NCBI RefSeq assembly: GCF_000374145.1
Contig: NZ_KB893654.1
Span: forward strand, 894,995 to 958,994
DNA length: 64,000 nucleotides
Direction: 5' to 3'
DNA from: Neomegalonema perideroedes DSM 15528
GTDB taxonomy: Bacteria > Pseudomonadota > Alphaproteobacteria > Rhodobacterales > Rhodobacteraceae
Positions 54,073-63,144 of this stretch are shown here, one piece after another (within the stretch, counting starts at the first letter, position 1; the number at the start of each line of letters is the position of its first letter). The position numbers and the translations under genes were made by a program. The notes beneath the pieces were generated by a model. It ran no database searches, was not told the origin of the DNA, and saw nothing but the letters and a program-made list of their open reading frames with translations.

Positions 54073-54639
54073 TCAGGCTTCGGCCTTCTCGCGCTGCGAA
54101 AGCCATTCCTTCGTCGAGGGCGTGGCGGCGTAGGCGAAGCCTATGGCCGCGAGCGCCGTCGCATGGGCCTGAGCGGCGGGCACGACCACGCCGCCGAACT
54201 CCAGATCCCGCGTGGCCACCGCGTCATGCACCACCGTGACCGCATAGCCGAAATCGGCTGCGGCGCGGGCGGCGCCCTCGACGCACATATGGCTCATGGC
54301 GCCGACGATCACGACGCTCTTGATTCCTGCGGCGTCGAGCCGGGCCTTGAGATCCGTGCCCTGAAAGGAATTGACCGCATGTTTGAGGATCACCGGCTCG
54401 CCCTCGCGCGGCGCGGCGCTCGGATGGATGCGCGCGCCTTCGGAGGCGGGCGTGAAGAAGGGGGCGTCCTCGCTCGCGAATTCATGGCGGACATGCAGGA
54501 CGAGGTCTCCGGCGGCGCGGGCGGCCTCCAGAACGCGCGCGGCGTTGGCGGCGGCGGCCTCCATGCCGGAAAGCGTGAATTTGCCGCCGGGGAAATAATC
54601 ATTCTGCACGTCGATGACGATCAGAGCGCGGTCGCCCAT
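54073..54639 (-). CDS. Isochorismatase-family cysteine hydrolase
   Basis: 188 residues. The catalytic triad of the cysteine hydrolase family is visible: Asp in ALIVIDVQNDY, Lys in ILKHAVNSFQGTDL, and Cys in GAMSHMCVEGAARAAADFGY. Substrates in this family include isochorismate, nicotinamide, carbamoylsarcosine and other amides; nothing here decides. It is divergent from a GlxA-type regulator, which commonly controls its neighbour. GGAGGA precedes ATG. Confidence 0.88.
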   Translation of the reverse strand: MGDRALIVIDVQNDYFPGGKFTLSGMEAAAANAARVLEAARAAGDLVLHVRHEFASEDAPFFTPASEGARIHPSAAPREGEPVILKHAVNSFQGTDLKARLDAAGIKSVVIVGAMSHMCVEGAARAAADFGYAVTVVHDAVATRDLEFGGVVVPAAQAHATALAAIGFAYAATPSTKEWLSQREKAEA

Positions 54640-54714
54640 TCGTATCCTCCATATTTAGTCTTATTACGGCCTGTGAAGGTTGCAGGCTCGCCTGCGGGGG
54701 CTCAGGATGCAATC

Positions 54715-54750
54715 GGCGAAAGCGACAAAAAGCGGGGCGAAAGCGACAAA
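54715..54750 (+). promoter_or_regulatory. Two 15-base direct repeats at the glxA-type regulator start, candidate operator
   Basis: GGCGAAAGCGACAAA occurs exactly twice, at 54715-54729 and 54736-54750, a 21-base period. AraC-family proteins often bind pairs of direct half-sites two helical turns apart. The second copy reaches the first base of the regulator's start codon, which suggests negative autoregulation. Binding is inferred. Confidence 0.5.
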
Positions 54751-55793
54751 TGACGCAAGCTTCACCCCATGGCTCTCAGACCGGACCTCCGGAGATCGCG
54801 ATTCTGGTCTATCCCGGAGCTCAGGCCGCAGCCGTGCAGGGTCTGACGGATCTGTTTTTGGTGGCCGATCTTCTGGCCCGCGAAAGGCGCGAGACCGCGC
54901 CGGAGGCGGGGGTTTTGCTGCGCGTGACCCATCTCGCCCGCGCCGACGAAGCGGGGGGCGCGGAGGCGGGGAGCGAGGAGGCGGGCGGCGGCGCGCGGCG
55001 GATCTTCGACACGGCGCCCGAGGCTCCGCGCAATCCGGCGCCTGCGGTGGTGGTTCTGCCGCCGAGCCTCGGGGCGCCGCCCACCGCCGAGACCCTTGGC
55101 GGTCTGGCGGGGCATCTGGCGCGCAGCCATGCGGCGGGCGCGGCTCTGGCTTCGGTCTGCGCGGGGGCCTTCGGGCTGGCGGAGACGGGGCTCCTCGACG
55201 GGCGCCGCGCGACCACCCACTGGATCTACGCCGAGCGCTTCGCGGCGCGCTATCCGAAGATCCGGGTGGAGGCGGAGCGCCTGCTCATCGACGACGGCGA
55301 CGTGATCACCGCCGGGGGGCTCATGTCGTGGACGGATCTCGGGCTGCGGCTGGTGGAGCGGCTCTTAGGCTCGGCGGCGATGCGCGAGACGGCGCGTTTT
55401 CTGCTGGTGGATCCTCCGGGGCGCGAGCAGGCTCCCTACAGCGCCTTCGCGCCGCGTCTGGACCATGGCGACGCGGCGATTCTCGGGGTGCAGCGCTGGC
55501 TGCGCCGCCCTGAGGCCCGGGAGGCCGACGTGGCCGCCATGGCCGCGCGGGCGGGGCTGGAGACCCGGACCTTCCTGCGCCGCTTCCGCAAAGCCACGGG
55601 CCTGCGTCCGACGGAATATCGCCAGCGCCTGCGGGTGGAGGAGGCGCGCGAAAGCCTTGAAGCCACGGCCCGTCCCATCGCTCAGATCGCCCATGACGTG
55701 GGCTACGAGGACGCGGGCGCCTTCCGGAGGGTCTTCGCCAAAATGACCGGCCTCGCGCCGGGCGACTACCGCAAACGCTTCGGCCGGGCCTGA
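54750..55793 (+). CDS. GlxA-family AraC transcriptional regulator (DJ-1/PfpI domain plus AraC HTH)
   Basis: 347 residues. The N-terminal class I glutamine-amidotransferase-like domain spans about 15-215 (IAILVYPGAQAAAVQGLTDLF; nucleophile-elbow region ASVCAGAFGLAETGLLDGRRATTHW). The C-terminal AraC domain has two helix-turn-helices: DVAAMAARAGLETRTFLRRFRKATGLRPTEY and PIAQIAHDVGYEDAGAFRRVFAKMTGLAPGDYR. Regulators of this type often control catabolism of amine or quaternary-ammonium compounds. The likely target is the divergent cysteine hydrolase gene. Confidence 0.9.
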   Translation: MTQASPHGSQTGPPEIAILVYPGAQAAAVQGLTDLFLVADLLARERRETAPEAGVLLRVTHLARADEAGGAEAGSEEAGGGARRIFDTAPEAPRNPAPAVVVLPPSLGAPPTAETLGGLAGHLARSHAAGAALASVCAGAFGLAETGLLDGRRATTHWIYAERFAARYPKIRVEAERLLIDDGDVITAGGLMSWTDLGLRLVERLLGSAAMRETARFLLVDPPGREQAPYSAFAPRLDHGDAAILGVQRWLRRPEAREADVAAMAARAGLETRTFLRRFRKATGLRPTEYRQRLRVEEARESLEATARPIAQIAHDVGYEDAGAFRRVFAKMTGLAPGDYRKRFGRA

Positions 55794-55802
55794 GTCCGGC
55801 GC

Positions 55803-55908
55803 TTAGAGCGTTTTCCGACCGAATTGGGTCGTTCAAACGCTCCAAGGCTTTATTTTGTCGCGCTTTCGCGACGCGAAATCTGGTCGGTTTCGCTGGAAAG
55901 CGCTCTAA
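55803..55908. repeat. Dispersed palindromic repeat, copy B
   Basis: A 106-base element bounded by TTAGAGCG and its complement CGCTCTAA, containing GAGCGTTTTCCGACC...GGTCGTTCAAACGCTCC and the inner hairpin GTCGCG-CTTT-CGCGAC. Reverse-complemented it aligns with copy A (50883-50981). It lies between convergent genes, and its right end supplies the TAG stop codon (55905-55907) of mprF. It may double as a bidirectional terminator. Confidence 0.72.
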
Positions 55909-58526
55909 GCTCCGCCCTCGCGCGGGCCGGAATCTCCGCCGATCAGCCGCGCCGCGTCGGCGAGGGCCGAAAGCGGCGGCGCCTCGGGCGGGGCGGCGTA
56001 GGAGCGGGGACGCCAGACCGGATGGAAGCCCGCCTTGAAGGCGCGCGATTCGGCCATGGTCGCGTGATGGGCGCCCAGACGATAGATGCGGGAGCCGAAG
56101 CGGTCCCAGAGCCGCTTGCGTCTTTCGGCCTCCCGGGCTCCGCCGGGCGGCGGGGCGGGGGCGCCGCCGAGGGAGAAGCTTTTCACGCCCTCCGGCTTCA
56201 GCCGGATCATGACCTCCGCGCAGAGGAAGGCGAGGGCTTCGGGCGGGGCCTCGGGCGTCAGCCGGAGCATGTCCGCCGCCGCCTCCTCCGGGCGGCCGTG
56301 GATCAGATTGGCGAAGCCGACCGGCCGCCCCTCCAGCCGCAGCAGAGCCACCGGCCAGCGCTCCAGCCAGAGCGGCGAGAAGCGGCCCATGGAGAAGCCT
56401 TTCTCCCTCTGTCCCCGCGCCGAGAGCCAGAGAGCGGAGACGCCGCGCAGAATCTCGATGCGGGCGGCGTCGTGGGGCGGGCGCAGGATCTCCAGCGCGA
56501 GGCCCTTCTCGCGGGCGCGGCGGCAGGCCGCGGCCAATTCGCCTTGCGGCTGGAAATCCGCAAGCTCGACGAGGGCCTCTTCGCCGAGGAGATGCGGCGT
56601 CAGCCCCAGCTCCCACATGAGCGGGGCGTCCTGAGGGCCATAGTCGTAGAAGACCGGCCGCGCGCCCGCCCGCCGCGCCGCGTCGAGGAACTGAAAGGCG
56701 GCTTCGGCGGCGGCGCCCGGCTCGCCCACCGGCCCGCCCCAGGCGATCCAGGAGCCGCCCGACTCGCCGAAGGCCACGAAGGCCCGCTCATCCTCCGAGA
56801 AGAGCAGGGTCTTGTCGCCGGTCAGCGCGAAGGCCGCCTCCGGCTCGCCCCATTCCGCGACGATCTCCGCCGCCTTCTCCAGAGCCGCGCCGCTCGGCGC
56901 GCGCGGCCGGAAGCGCGGCGCCCGCAGCAGCAGGATCAGTGCGAAGACGCCGATGGTCAGCCCCCCCACCAGCCCCGCGCGCAGAGAATCCGGCGCGCCT
57001 TCATTGGCGGCCAGCTGCCACCAGAGTTCGCGTTCATAGGCGTCGCTGCGGTTGACGAGGAAGATCACGAAGGCGAAGGAGGCCGCCGCCGAAGCCACCA
57101 GCAGAATCCAGCCCGGCGTGAGCGCGGCGTGGGTCAGGGTGGCGCGGCGCCGGAAGACGCTCCGGAAAGGCGTGAGGATCGCCACCGCGAGGATCAGAGC
57201 GGCGGCGCGCTCCATGTCGCCGTCGCGGGCGATCTCGACCACGGCGCCGAGCGCCATGGCGCCCACCGCCATCCAAAAGGCCCCGAGGCTCCGCCGCGCC
57301 ACCCCCAGCGAGACCACGATCAGCCCCGCCCCCAGCACGCTGGAGAGCAAAGCCGGGACTCCCGGCAGAAAGGCGAGGGGAAACAGCGTCTCGGCGGCTT
57401 CGGCGGCCTCGCTGGCGGGGGGGATCAGCGCCGAGACGCTCATCCAGACGCCCGAGCCGAAGATCATCGCCGCCAGAACCAGAGGCGCCAAAGGCGCCAA
57501 GGCCCGCATGGCGGGCTCCACGGCGGTGAGGGCGCGGTCCGAACGCGTCTCCGCCGAGCGCCCCAGAGAGCGCCAGAATTCGTAGATCGCCAGAAAGATC
57601 AGCGCCAGCGTGAAGGGCAGCAGATAATAGATCAGCCGATAGAGCAGCAAAGCCGCCGCCACCTGCTCGGTCGGGGCGCCGGAGGGCAGGGCGGCCAGCA
57701 TCACCGTCTCGAAGACTCCGACGCCGCCCGGCACATGGCTGACCACCCCCGCCATGGTCGCCGCCGCGAAGATCGCCAGAAAAGTGAAGAAGCCGAGGCC
57801 CGTCTCGGGCAGCAGCAGATAGAGCGTCAGGGCGGAGAAGCCGATGTCTCCGAGGCTGAACAGCACCTGTCCGCCAAGGATCGGCAGAGAAGGCGCCCGC
57901 AGATCGAAGCGCCAGAGCTTCAGGGACTTCCCCGAGAGCGAGGCCCAGACCAAAGGCGCGACCACCGCCACGATGGAGGCGACGGCGAGCGTGCGCACCA
58001 TCTCCGGCGCGAGCGGCAGCACCGCCGCCAGAGCCTGCGGATGGGCGCCCAGAGCGAAAAGCCCCACCAGCGTGGCCGCCACCCCGAAGGAGACCGCCGT
58101 GAAGGCCGAAACCGCCGCCACGTCGTAGCCGTCGAGGCCGAGGCCGGAATAGACCCGCCAGCGCACGGCGCCGCCCGAGACCGCCGAAAGCCCGATGGTG
58201 TTGCCGAAGGCGTAGGCCATGAGGCTGCCGGTCAGCACCACGGGGGCGGGCAGAGGCTTGCCGATGTAGCGCAGCGCCGACCAGTCGTAGCCCGCCAGAG
58301 CCAGATAGGCGCAGAGCGTCGCGCCGAAGGCGGCGGCGAGGGTGCTCCAGGGCGTGGCGCGGATCTGCGCCGTGACTTGGACGAAATCCACCGGCGCCAG
58401 AAGCTTATAAAGCGCGTAAAGCCCCAGAGCGAAAAGCCCCGCCGCCAAAGCGTAAGGAAGCAAGGTCCGCGCGCGGCTCCAGAAGCCGGAGGTCTCCGGG
58501 CGGGGGGCGGGGGCTTCGGAAGGCAT
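55905..58526 (-). CDS. mprF: MprF-type phosphatidylglycerol lysyltransferase/flippase
   Basis: Adds an amino acid (usually Lys) from aminoacyl-tRNA to phosphatidylglycerol and flips the product outward, lowering membrane negative charge and conferring cationic peptide resistance. It has 873 residues from ATG 58526. About 14 hydrophobic helices fill the first 540 residues (including VSHVPGGVGVFETVMLAALP, typical of the flippase domain). The C-terminal soluble synthase domain spans about 560-850 (FALTGDKTLLFSEDERAFVAFG, SWIAWGGPVGEP, EKGFSMGRFSPLWLERWPVALLRLEGRPVGFANL). The stop codon lies in a dispersed repeat. Confidence 0.93.
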   Translation of the reverse strand: MPSEAPAPRPETSGFWSRARTLLPYALAAGLFALGLYALYKLLAPVDFVQVTAQIRATPWSTLAAAFGATLCAYLALAGYDWSALRYIGKPLPAPVVLTGSLMAYAFGNTIGLSAVSGGAVRWRVYSGLGLDGYDVAAVSAFTAVSFGVAATLVGLFALGAHPQALAAVLPLAPEMVRTLAVASIVAVVAPLVWASLSGKSLKLWRFDLRAPSLPILGGQVLFSLGDIGFSALTLYLLLPETGLGFFTFLAIFAAATMAGVVSHVPGGVGVFETVMLAALPSGAPTEQVAAALLLYRLIYYLLPFTLALIFLAIYEFWRSLGRSAETRSDRALTAVEPAMRALAPLAPLVLAAMIFGSGVWMSVSALIPPASEAAEAAETLFPLAFLPGVPALLSSVLGAGLIVVSLGVARRSLGAFWMAVGAMALGAVVEIARDGDMERAAALILAVAILTPFRSVFRRRATLTHAALTPGWILLVASAAASFAFVIFLVNRSDAYERELWWQLAANEGAPDSLRAGLVGGLTIGVFALILLLRAPRFRPRAPSGAALEKAAEIVAEWGEPEAAFALTGDKTLLFSEDERAFVAFGESGGSWIAWGGPVGEPGAAAEAAFQFLDAARRAGARPVFYDYGPQDAPLMWELGLTPHLLGEEALVELADFQPQGELAAACRRAREKGLALEILRPPHDAARIEILRGVSALWLSARGQREKGFSMGRFSPLWLERWPVALLRLEGRPVGFANLIHGRPEEAAADMLRLTPEAPPEALAFLCAEVMIRLKPEGVKSFSLGGAPAPPPGGAREAERRKRLWDRFGSRIYRLGAHHATMAESRAFKAGFHPVWRPRSYAAPPEAPPLSALADAARLIGGDSGPREGGA

Positions 58527-58624
58527 GGAGTCTCCGGGAAGGGCGGGGCGCGGTCGCCCTCTTATATCAGTCGCCGGGAGGCGCGGCGCAACCGCGCCCT
58601 TGGTCTGGCCGCAGGGGCGGGCGG

Positions 58625-59533
58625 TCAGGAGGATTTGCGCCGCTTCAGCCGCCATTCTCCGACGATCACCCCCGCCACCACGAAGGCCGCGCCCAGAATC
58701 GCGAGGCCCGGCAGGCGCTCGCCCGCGAGCCGCCCGAAGATCCCGGCCCAGACCGGTTCTCCGGCGTAGATCAGCGTGGCCCGCGTCGGCGAGACGGATT
58801 TCTGCGCCCAATTCATCGTGAGCTGGATCACCGCGCTGGCGAGGGCCATGGCGGCGGCTATGCCGATCAGCATCCAAGAGAGGTTCGGCAGGGGCTCGCC
58901 CGTCGCGAGGCCGCCGAAGCCCGAGAAGACCGCAGCCGCCAGAAGCTGAACCGCCGTCACGCGCCGGGCGTCCACGGAGGGGGCGTAGCGGCTGATGAGG
59001 ATGATCTCCAGCGAGATGGCCGCCGCGCCGATCAGAGTCACGGTCTCGCCATAGCCGAGCGAGAGGCTCCCCGCCTCCGGCCCGGCGAGCAGCGTCAGGC
59101 CGAAGAAGGCCAGAGCCACGCCCAGCCAGTTCATCAGGCTCGGCGGACGCCCGAGGATCGCCCATTGCAGCAAGGGCACGATGGGCACGTAAAGCGCCGT
59201 GATGAAGGCGGATTTGCTGCTCGGGATGGTCTGAAGCCCCACAGTCTGGAGGCTATAGCCCACCGAGATGGCCGCGCCTATGGCGCATCCGGCGATCAGC
59301 TCATGGCGCGTGAGGCCGAGCATGCTCCGCCAATAGACCCCCGCCAGCAGCAGCCCCGCCAGAGAAAACCGCAGCGCCACGAACCAGAAAGGCCCGCTCA
59401 GCGTCATGGCGTGCTGGACGACGAGGAAGGTCGAGCCCCAGACGACCGTGACCACGATCAGCGCGATCTCTTGCGGACTCAGCCGGAAAGGGCCGGAGGC
59501 CGGAGGCGGCGCGGCGGGATCGGCGACGGCCAT
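58625..59533 (-). CDS. DMT-superfamily (EamA-type) permease
   Basis: 302 residues with about ten hydrophobic helices in two EamA repeats. The first begins IALIVVTVVWGSTFLVVQHAM and contains SLQTVGLQTIPSSKSAFITALYVPIVPLLQW; the second includes VTLIGAAAISLEIILISRYAP and LIYAGEPVWAGIFGRLAGERL. The proline-rich N terminus is cytoplasmic. I use ATG 59533, which has GAGGGC upstream; an earlier in-frame start at 59632 gives an unlikely Arg-rich extension. The substrate is unknown. Confidence 0.88.
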   Translation of the reverse strand: MAVADPAAPPPASGPFRLSPQEIALIVVTVVWGSTFLVVQHAMTLSGPFWFVALRFSLAGLLLAGVYWRSMLGLTRHELIAGCAIGAAISVGYSLQTVGLQTIPSSKSAFITALYVPIVPLLQWAILGRPPSLMNWLGVALAFFGLTLLAGPEAGSLSLGYGETVTLIGAAAISLEIILISRYAPSVDARRVTAVQLLAAAVFSGFGGLATGEPLPNLSWMLIGIAAAMALASAVIQLTMNWAQKSVSPTRATLIYAGEPVWAGIFGRLAGERLPGLAILGAAFVVAGVIVGEWRLKRRKSS

Positions 59534-59720
59534 CACGAAGCCCTCGCCATGAGGGAAAGCCGAAGGGCGCGCAGGCCGAAGGGCCTCCGCGCGGCGGAGC
59601 GGGACGAAGGGGCGGGCATGAAGAAGCCTCACGAGAGGAGATCATGGGGAGATTCCGCCGCGACGAATGATCTTAAACCCATGAAAAGTCAAGGGAGGCC
59701 GCGAAGATCGGCGCTTCCTC

Positions 59721-61331
59721 TCACAGCGGCGGCAGAAGCCCCGGCTCGGCGGCGCGGGCGCGGGCCTTGAGGGCGCGGACCAGAGCCCCGGCCTCCGCGC
59801 GCAGGCGCGGCCAGTCGGGCGGCTCGCCCCGATGGGCGCTTTCCTCGAAGGCGGCGCGCAGAGCGCCCGCTCCGGCTCCGGCCTGAGGATCGCGGCTCAG
59901 GGCGCGGAGGGCCTCATGCAGCGCGGCGGAATCCCGGCGCCGGAGCGCGGCCCGGAGCGCGTTCAGACGGGCGCGCAGATCCGGCGGCCCGGCCAGCGCG
60001 CGCCGCCGTCTGAGGATCGGCCAGAGCAAGGCCCCCAGAGCCGCCAGCAGCCCCGCCCCGATCCCCGCCTGAGCCTTGAGGCTCAGGCCGCCGAGCAGCC
60101 CGGTCCGGCTCCAAGCCCCCGCCGCGAGTCCCGGATCCATGGCTTCGCGGGCGGCGGCGATCTTCGCCTCGCCGATCTCCAGCCGACGCGGCGGCAGGAC
60201 GGCCTCTCCGGCGCGGCCCGCGTCGCCGTCCCACCAGCGCAGACGGATCGTCTCCAGCACGACCGGACCGGGCCGCAGAGCCCGCAGCCGATAGCGGAAG
60301 ATCGCCGTAGCCTCCGAACCTTCTTCGCCGATGCGGTTGATCCGCTTATGGCCGATGCGCGTGACCTCCAATCCGGGGACGCGGGGCATCTCGACGTCGG
60401 GGATCTGCTCGGCGAGGGCGTCGCGGGCGGTGACGCGGATCTGACGCTCCATCTCCTCTCCGGCGGAGAAGGCGGCCGGATCTCCCCCGACCCATTCCTC
60501 GGAGATCGTCAGGCCCTCGGCGACCAGCCACCATTGCGAGGGCGCGAATTCGGCCCGCTTCACCGCAAGCGCCGTCTCCGCGCCGATGAGGTCGACGATG
60601 GCGCGCTCCACGCGGGATTTCGCCACGATTCCGGTGAAGCGCGCCCCGCCCAGAACCTGCGGCCCGGAGCGCTGCGGATAGAGCAGATAGCGCCAGGAGA
60701 TCGTCGCGCGCGGATTCCCTGCGGCGTCGCGGCCTTGGGCGCGCTGCTGGACGAAGACCGGCGCCACGCGGAATCCCGAGAAATCCGGCAATTCCAGCTT
60801 TTCGTCGGAGAGCGGATAGCGATAGGCCAATTCCAGATCGAGGATCATCTGCTGCTGGACCCAAGGATTGGGATTGGAGAGCTTCTGCGTGAAGCCGATG
60901 TCCTGATCCGTGGGGCGCCAGGCGGCGCGCGAGGGGGGCAGAATCTCGACCGCCAGCCGGTTCGAGACGATTCCGCCATATTCCAGCGGGCCGAAGACCG
61001 CCGGTCCGGCCTCATAGGGCGTGATCTCGATGCGGTGGGTGTGCAGCTCCACCACCTCGCCGTTGATCACCCGCAGACGGGTGCCGAAGGTCTCGCGGCC
61101 GAAGGCGCCGATCTTCTCCAGCGGAGAGAGGTCGAGGGATTCCTTCTCCGGCCCGACATATTGAATCTGAAGGATCACCGCCTCGCCCTGATAAATCGCG
61201 TCGGAGGGGAGGGCGAGCTCGATGAAGGCCTCGCGCAAAGCGGAGGGGGGAATCTCATGCTCCTGCGCCCGCGTAGGGGCGGCGAAGACCAGAAGCGCCA
61301 GAGCCAGAAATCTGAAGAGCCGGATCACCAT
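59721..61331 (-). CDS. batD: BatD-like protein
   Basis: 536 residues. Signal peptide 1-22 (VIRLFRFLALALLVFAAPTRA), a long periplasmic part of Ig-like strands (AFIELALPSDAIYQGEAVILQIQYVG; TISWRYLLYPQRSGPQVLGGARFTG), one transmembrane helix near 425-445 (AGIGAGLLAALGALLWPIL) and an Arg/Ala-rich cytoplasmic tail. This is the BatD (oxygen tolerance) layout. It is last in a batA-batB-TPR-batD operon, overlapping the preceding gene by seven bases. Confidence 0.9.
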   Translation of the reverse strand: MVIRLFRFLALALLVFAAPTRAQEHEIPPSALREAFIELALPSDAIYQGEAVILQIQYVGPEKESLDLSPLEKIGAFGRETFGTRLRVINGEVVELHTHRIEITPYEAGPAVFGPLEYGGIVSNRLAVEILPPSRAAWRPTDQDIGFTQKLSNPNPWVQQQMILDLELAYRYPLSDEKLELPDFSGFRVAPVFVQQRAQGRDAAGNPRATISWRYLLYPQRSGPQVLGGARFTGIVAKSRVERAIVDLIGAETALAVKRAEFAPSQWWLVAEGLTISEEWVGGDPAAFSAGEEMERQIRVTARDALAEQIPDVEMPRVPGLEVTRIGHKRINRIGEEGSEATAIFRYRLRALRPGPVVLETIRLRWWDGDAGRAGEAVLPPRRLEIGEAKIAAAREAMDPGLAAGAWSRTGLLGGLSLKAQAGIGAGLLAALGALLWPILRRRRALAGPPDLRARLNALRAALRRRDSAALHEALRALSRDPQAGAGAGALRAAFEESAHRGEPPDWPRLRAEAGALVRALKARARAAEPGLLPPL

Positions 61332-62203
61332 GGGTCCTCCGAATCCGGGGGGGCCTCGCCGACGGCCTTGCGGCGGCGGAACTCCCGCGCGATCCGCGCC
61401 GCGAGGAACTGCGCCGGATCATCCGTGATGCGCTGGAGCCATTGCTCCGTCGCCTGATGCGCCTCCAGCCGCTGGCGGAGGGCCTGAGCGTCGAGCTCCT
61501 CCTCGCGGCCGCTTTCGGAGGCTTCGCCCGCTTGGGCGTCCTGAGCGTCGCCTTGCGATTCCTCGCCGCGTTCGGCTTGCTGGCCGCCGTCTTCGCCGCG
61601 CTCGCCGCCTTCCTCGCCGGAAGCCTTCTCCTCCGAGCCGCCGCGCTGGGCCGCCTCGCCGGGGTCTTGGGAGCCCGCCTGAGATTCGCCGCCCGCCCGC
61701 GCTTCGGATTCGGGGGAATCCTCGCCTTCGCCGCGGGCCTCTTCGGCGCTGCGCTGGCCGCGATCCTCCATCTGCTCCATCTCGCGGGCCTGTTTGTCGA
61801 TGGTCAGCGGGTCATAGCGGTCGCGCTCTTCGAGGGCCGCCCGCACGAGTTCGGCGTTGAAGGCGGCGTCTTCGAAATCGGGCTTCAGCTTCAGGGCGCG
61901 CTCATAGGCCTCCAAAGCGAGTTGCAGGGATTCGAGCCGCGCATAGGCGTTGCCGAGGTTATAAGCCGCCTCGGCGCCGGGAAGCCCCGCGAAGATCTCG
62001 GCGGAGCGCCAATATTCCCCCGCCCGATACCAGGCGACGGCCTTCCAGGCGGGATCTCCGAAGAGCTCCGCCGCTTCGGCGGGCCGCCCTTCGAGCAAAA
62101 GCCGATAGGCGCGGGCGTCGTCGGGGCGCGGGCTCTCGGCGGCCAGAGGCCCGGAGACGCATGCGGCCAGAAGCGCCGCCTGAAGAATCCTGTGGAGCCT
62201 CAT
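61325..62203 (-). CDS. TPR protein of the Bat operon (BatC-like)
   Basis: 292 residues from ATG 62203. Signal peptide 1-22 (LHRILQAALLAACVSGPLAA), then two to three TPR-like helical repeats (AYRLLLEGRPAEAAELFGDP; AAYNLGNAYARLESLQLALEAYERALKLKPDFEDAAFN), then about 100 residues of low-complexity Glu/Gly/Gln/Ser-rich sequence, and a helical C terminus (QWLQRITDDPAQFLAARIAREF). The low-complexity tail is typical of BatC-type proteins. It overlaps batB by four bases and batD by seven. Confidence 0.88.
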   Translation of the reverse strand: MRLHRILQAALLAACVSGPLAAESPRPDDARAYRLLLEGRPAEAAELFGDPAWKAVAWYRAGEYWRSAEIFAGLPGAEAAYNLGNAYARLESLQLALEAYERALKLKPDFEDAAFNAELVRAALEERDRYDPLTIDKQAREMEQMEDRGQRSAEEARGEGEDSPESEARAGGESQAGSQDPGEAAQRGGSEEKASGEEGGERGEDGGQQAERGEESQGDAQDAQAGEASESGREEELDAQALRQRLEAHQATEQWLQRITDDPAQFLAARIAREFRRRKAVGEAPPDSEDPW

Positions 62204-63144
62204 GCGCGGGCCCTCCGAAAGAGCAGCAAAATCAGAGGCAGAGCCAGCAGAAGCAGCCAATGCGAGAGATTGCGCCAGCCCCCCACGCCGACCGCCAGCC
62301 GCAGAAAGTCGCCGCGCGGCGGGGCGTCCAGCGCCAGAGCCCTGAGGTCGAAGGCGCCGAGCGCGTCGGGCTTCAGCGTCACGCCGCCGCCCGCTTGCGC
62401 CAGAGCCTCCAGCCGCGCCGGCTCCACGGGCGAGGGATCGACCGTCCCCGCCGCCGCCGTTCTGAGAACGTCCAGACGCGCGCCCGCCGCCGCCAGAATC
62501 CGGGCCTCGCTTTCTGCTGCGGGCGAGAGGCCCCCGCCGTCGCCGATCAGAACCACCCGGGCGGAGGAGAGGGCGTTGCGCTCGACCAGACCGCGCGCCA
62601 GAGCCAAGGCCCGCGCGAGGTCGGAGCCTTCGGTGGGCAGAAGCTCCGGCTTCAGCGCGGCGAGGAAATTGCGGATCTGCGTCCGCTCCAGCGCGAGGGG
62701 CTGCGCGAGATAGGCGTCTCCGGCGTAGAGGATCAGCGCGGCGGGGCGCGCTCCGGCTGCGTCGATCACCCGCTCCGCCGCCGAGCGCGCCGCCGCCAGA
62801 CGGCTCGGCGGCAGATCCTCCAGAGTCATGGAGCGCGAAAGGTCGATCATCAGAATCACGCCCTCGGCGGGCTTATAAGCCTCGCTCTCCTCTTCGGAGC
62901 GGGGCAGGGCGGGACTCGCCAGAGCGGCGCAGAGCAGCGCCAGAACCAGCCATGTCGGATCGCGTCCCCCGCCGGGCCGGGCGCCGGGGCGCAGGAAGCT
63001 CAGAACCGGCGCCGAGAGGATCTTCGGCCAATCGTCGCCGCGCAGGAGCCTGCTCGGAATCAGCCAGCGCAGCAGAGAAAGCCCCGCCGCCGCCAGAAGC
63101 CAAGGATGGAGAAAGGCCAAATCCGCAAGAAAAGCCGCCGTCAT
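62200..63144 (-). CDS. batB: BatB-like VWA-domain membrane protein
   Basis: 314 residues. Hydrophobic segments lie at about residues 10-30 and 63-80, followed by a VWA domain with a MIDAS: DLSRSM (DxSxS) near residue 100, the Thr of LLPTEGSDLARAL, and the Asp of VVLIGDGGG. A final helix (WLLLLALPLILLLF) lies at the C terminus. Bat VWA proteins are thought to form a membrane complex, often beside a MoxR ATPase. The start overlaps the batA stop (ATGA). Confidence 0.9.
   Translation of the reverse strand: MTAAFLADLAFLHPWLLAAAGLSLLRWLIPSRLLRGDDWPKILSAPVLSFLRPGARPGGGRDPTWLVLALLCAALASPALPRSEEESEAYKPAEGVILMIDLSRSMTLEDLPPSRLAAARSAAERVIDAAGARPAALILYAGDAYLAQPLALERTQIRNFLAALKPELLPTEGSDLARALALARGLVERNALSSARVVLIGDGGGLSPAAESEARILAAAGARLDVLRTAAAGTVDPSPVEPARLEALAQAGGGVTLKPDALGAFDLRALALDAPPRGDFLRLAVGVGGWRNLSHWLLLLALPLILLLFRRARA

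Noticed and set aside
55824-58769. 981-codon open frame on the plus strand
   Set aside because: It is antisense to mprF and the start of the DMT gene region, with an Arg/Gly/Gln-rich translation typical of a shadow frame.
59661-59670. CGACGAATGA resembling the Y RNA box
   Set aside because: It has no long flanking stem or facing GTCG strand and lies in an ordinary intergenic gap far from rsr, so a chance match.
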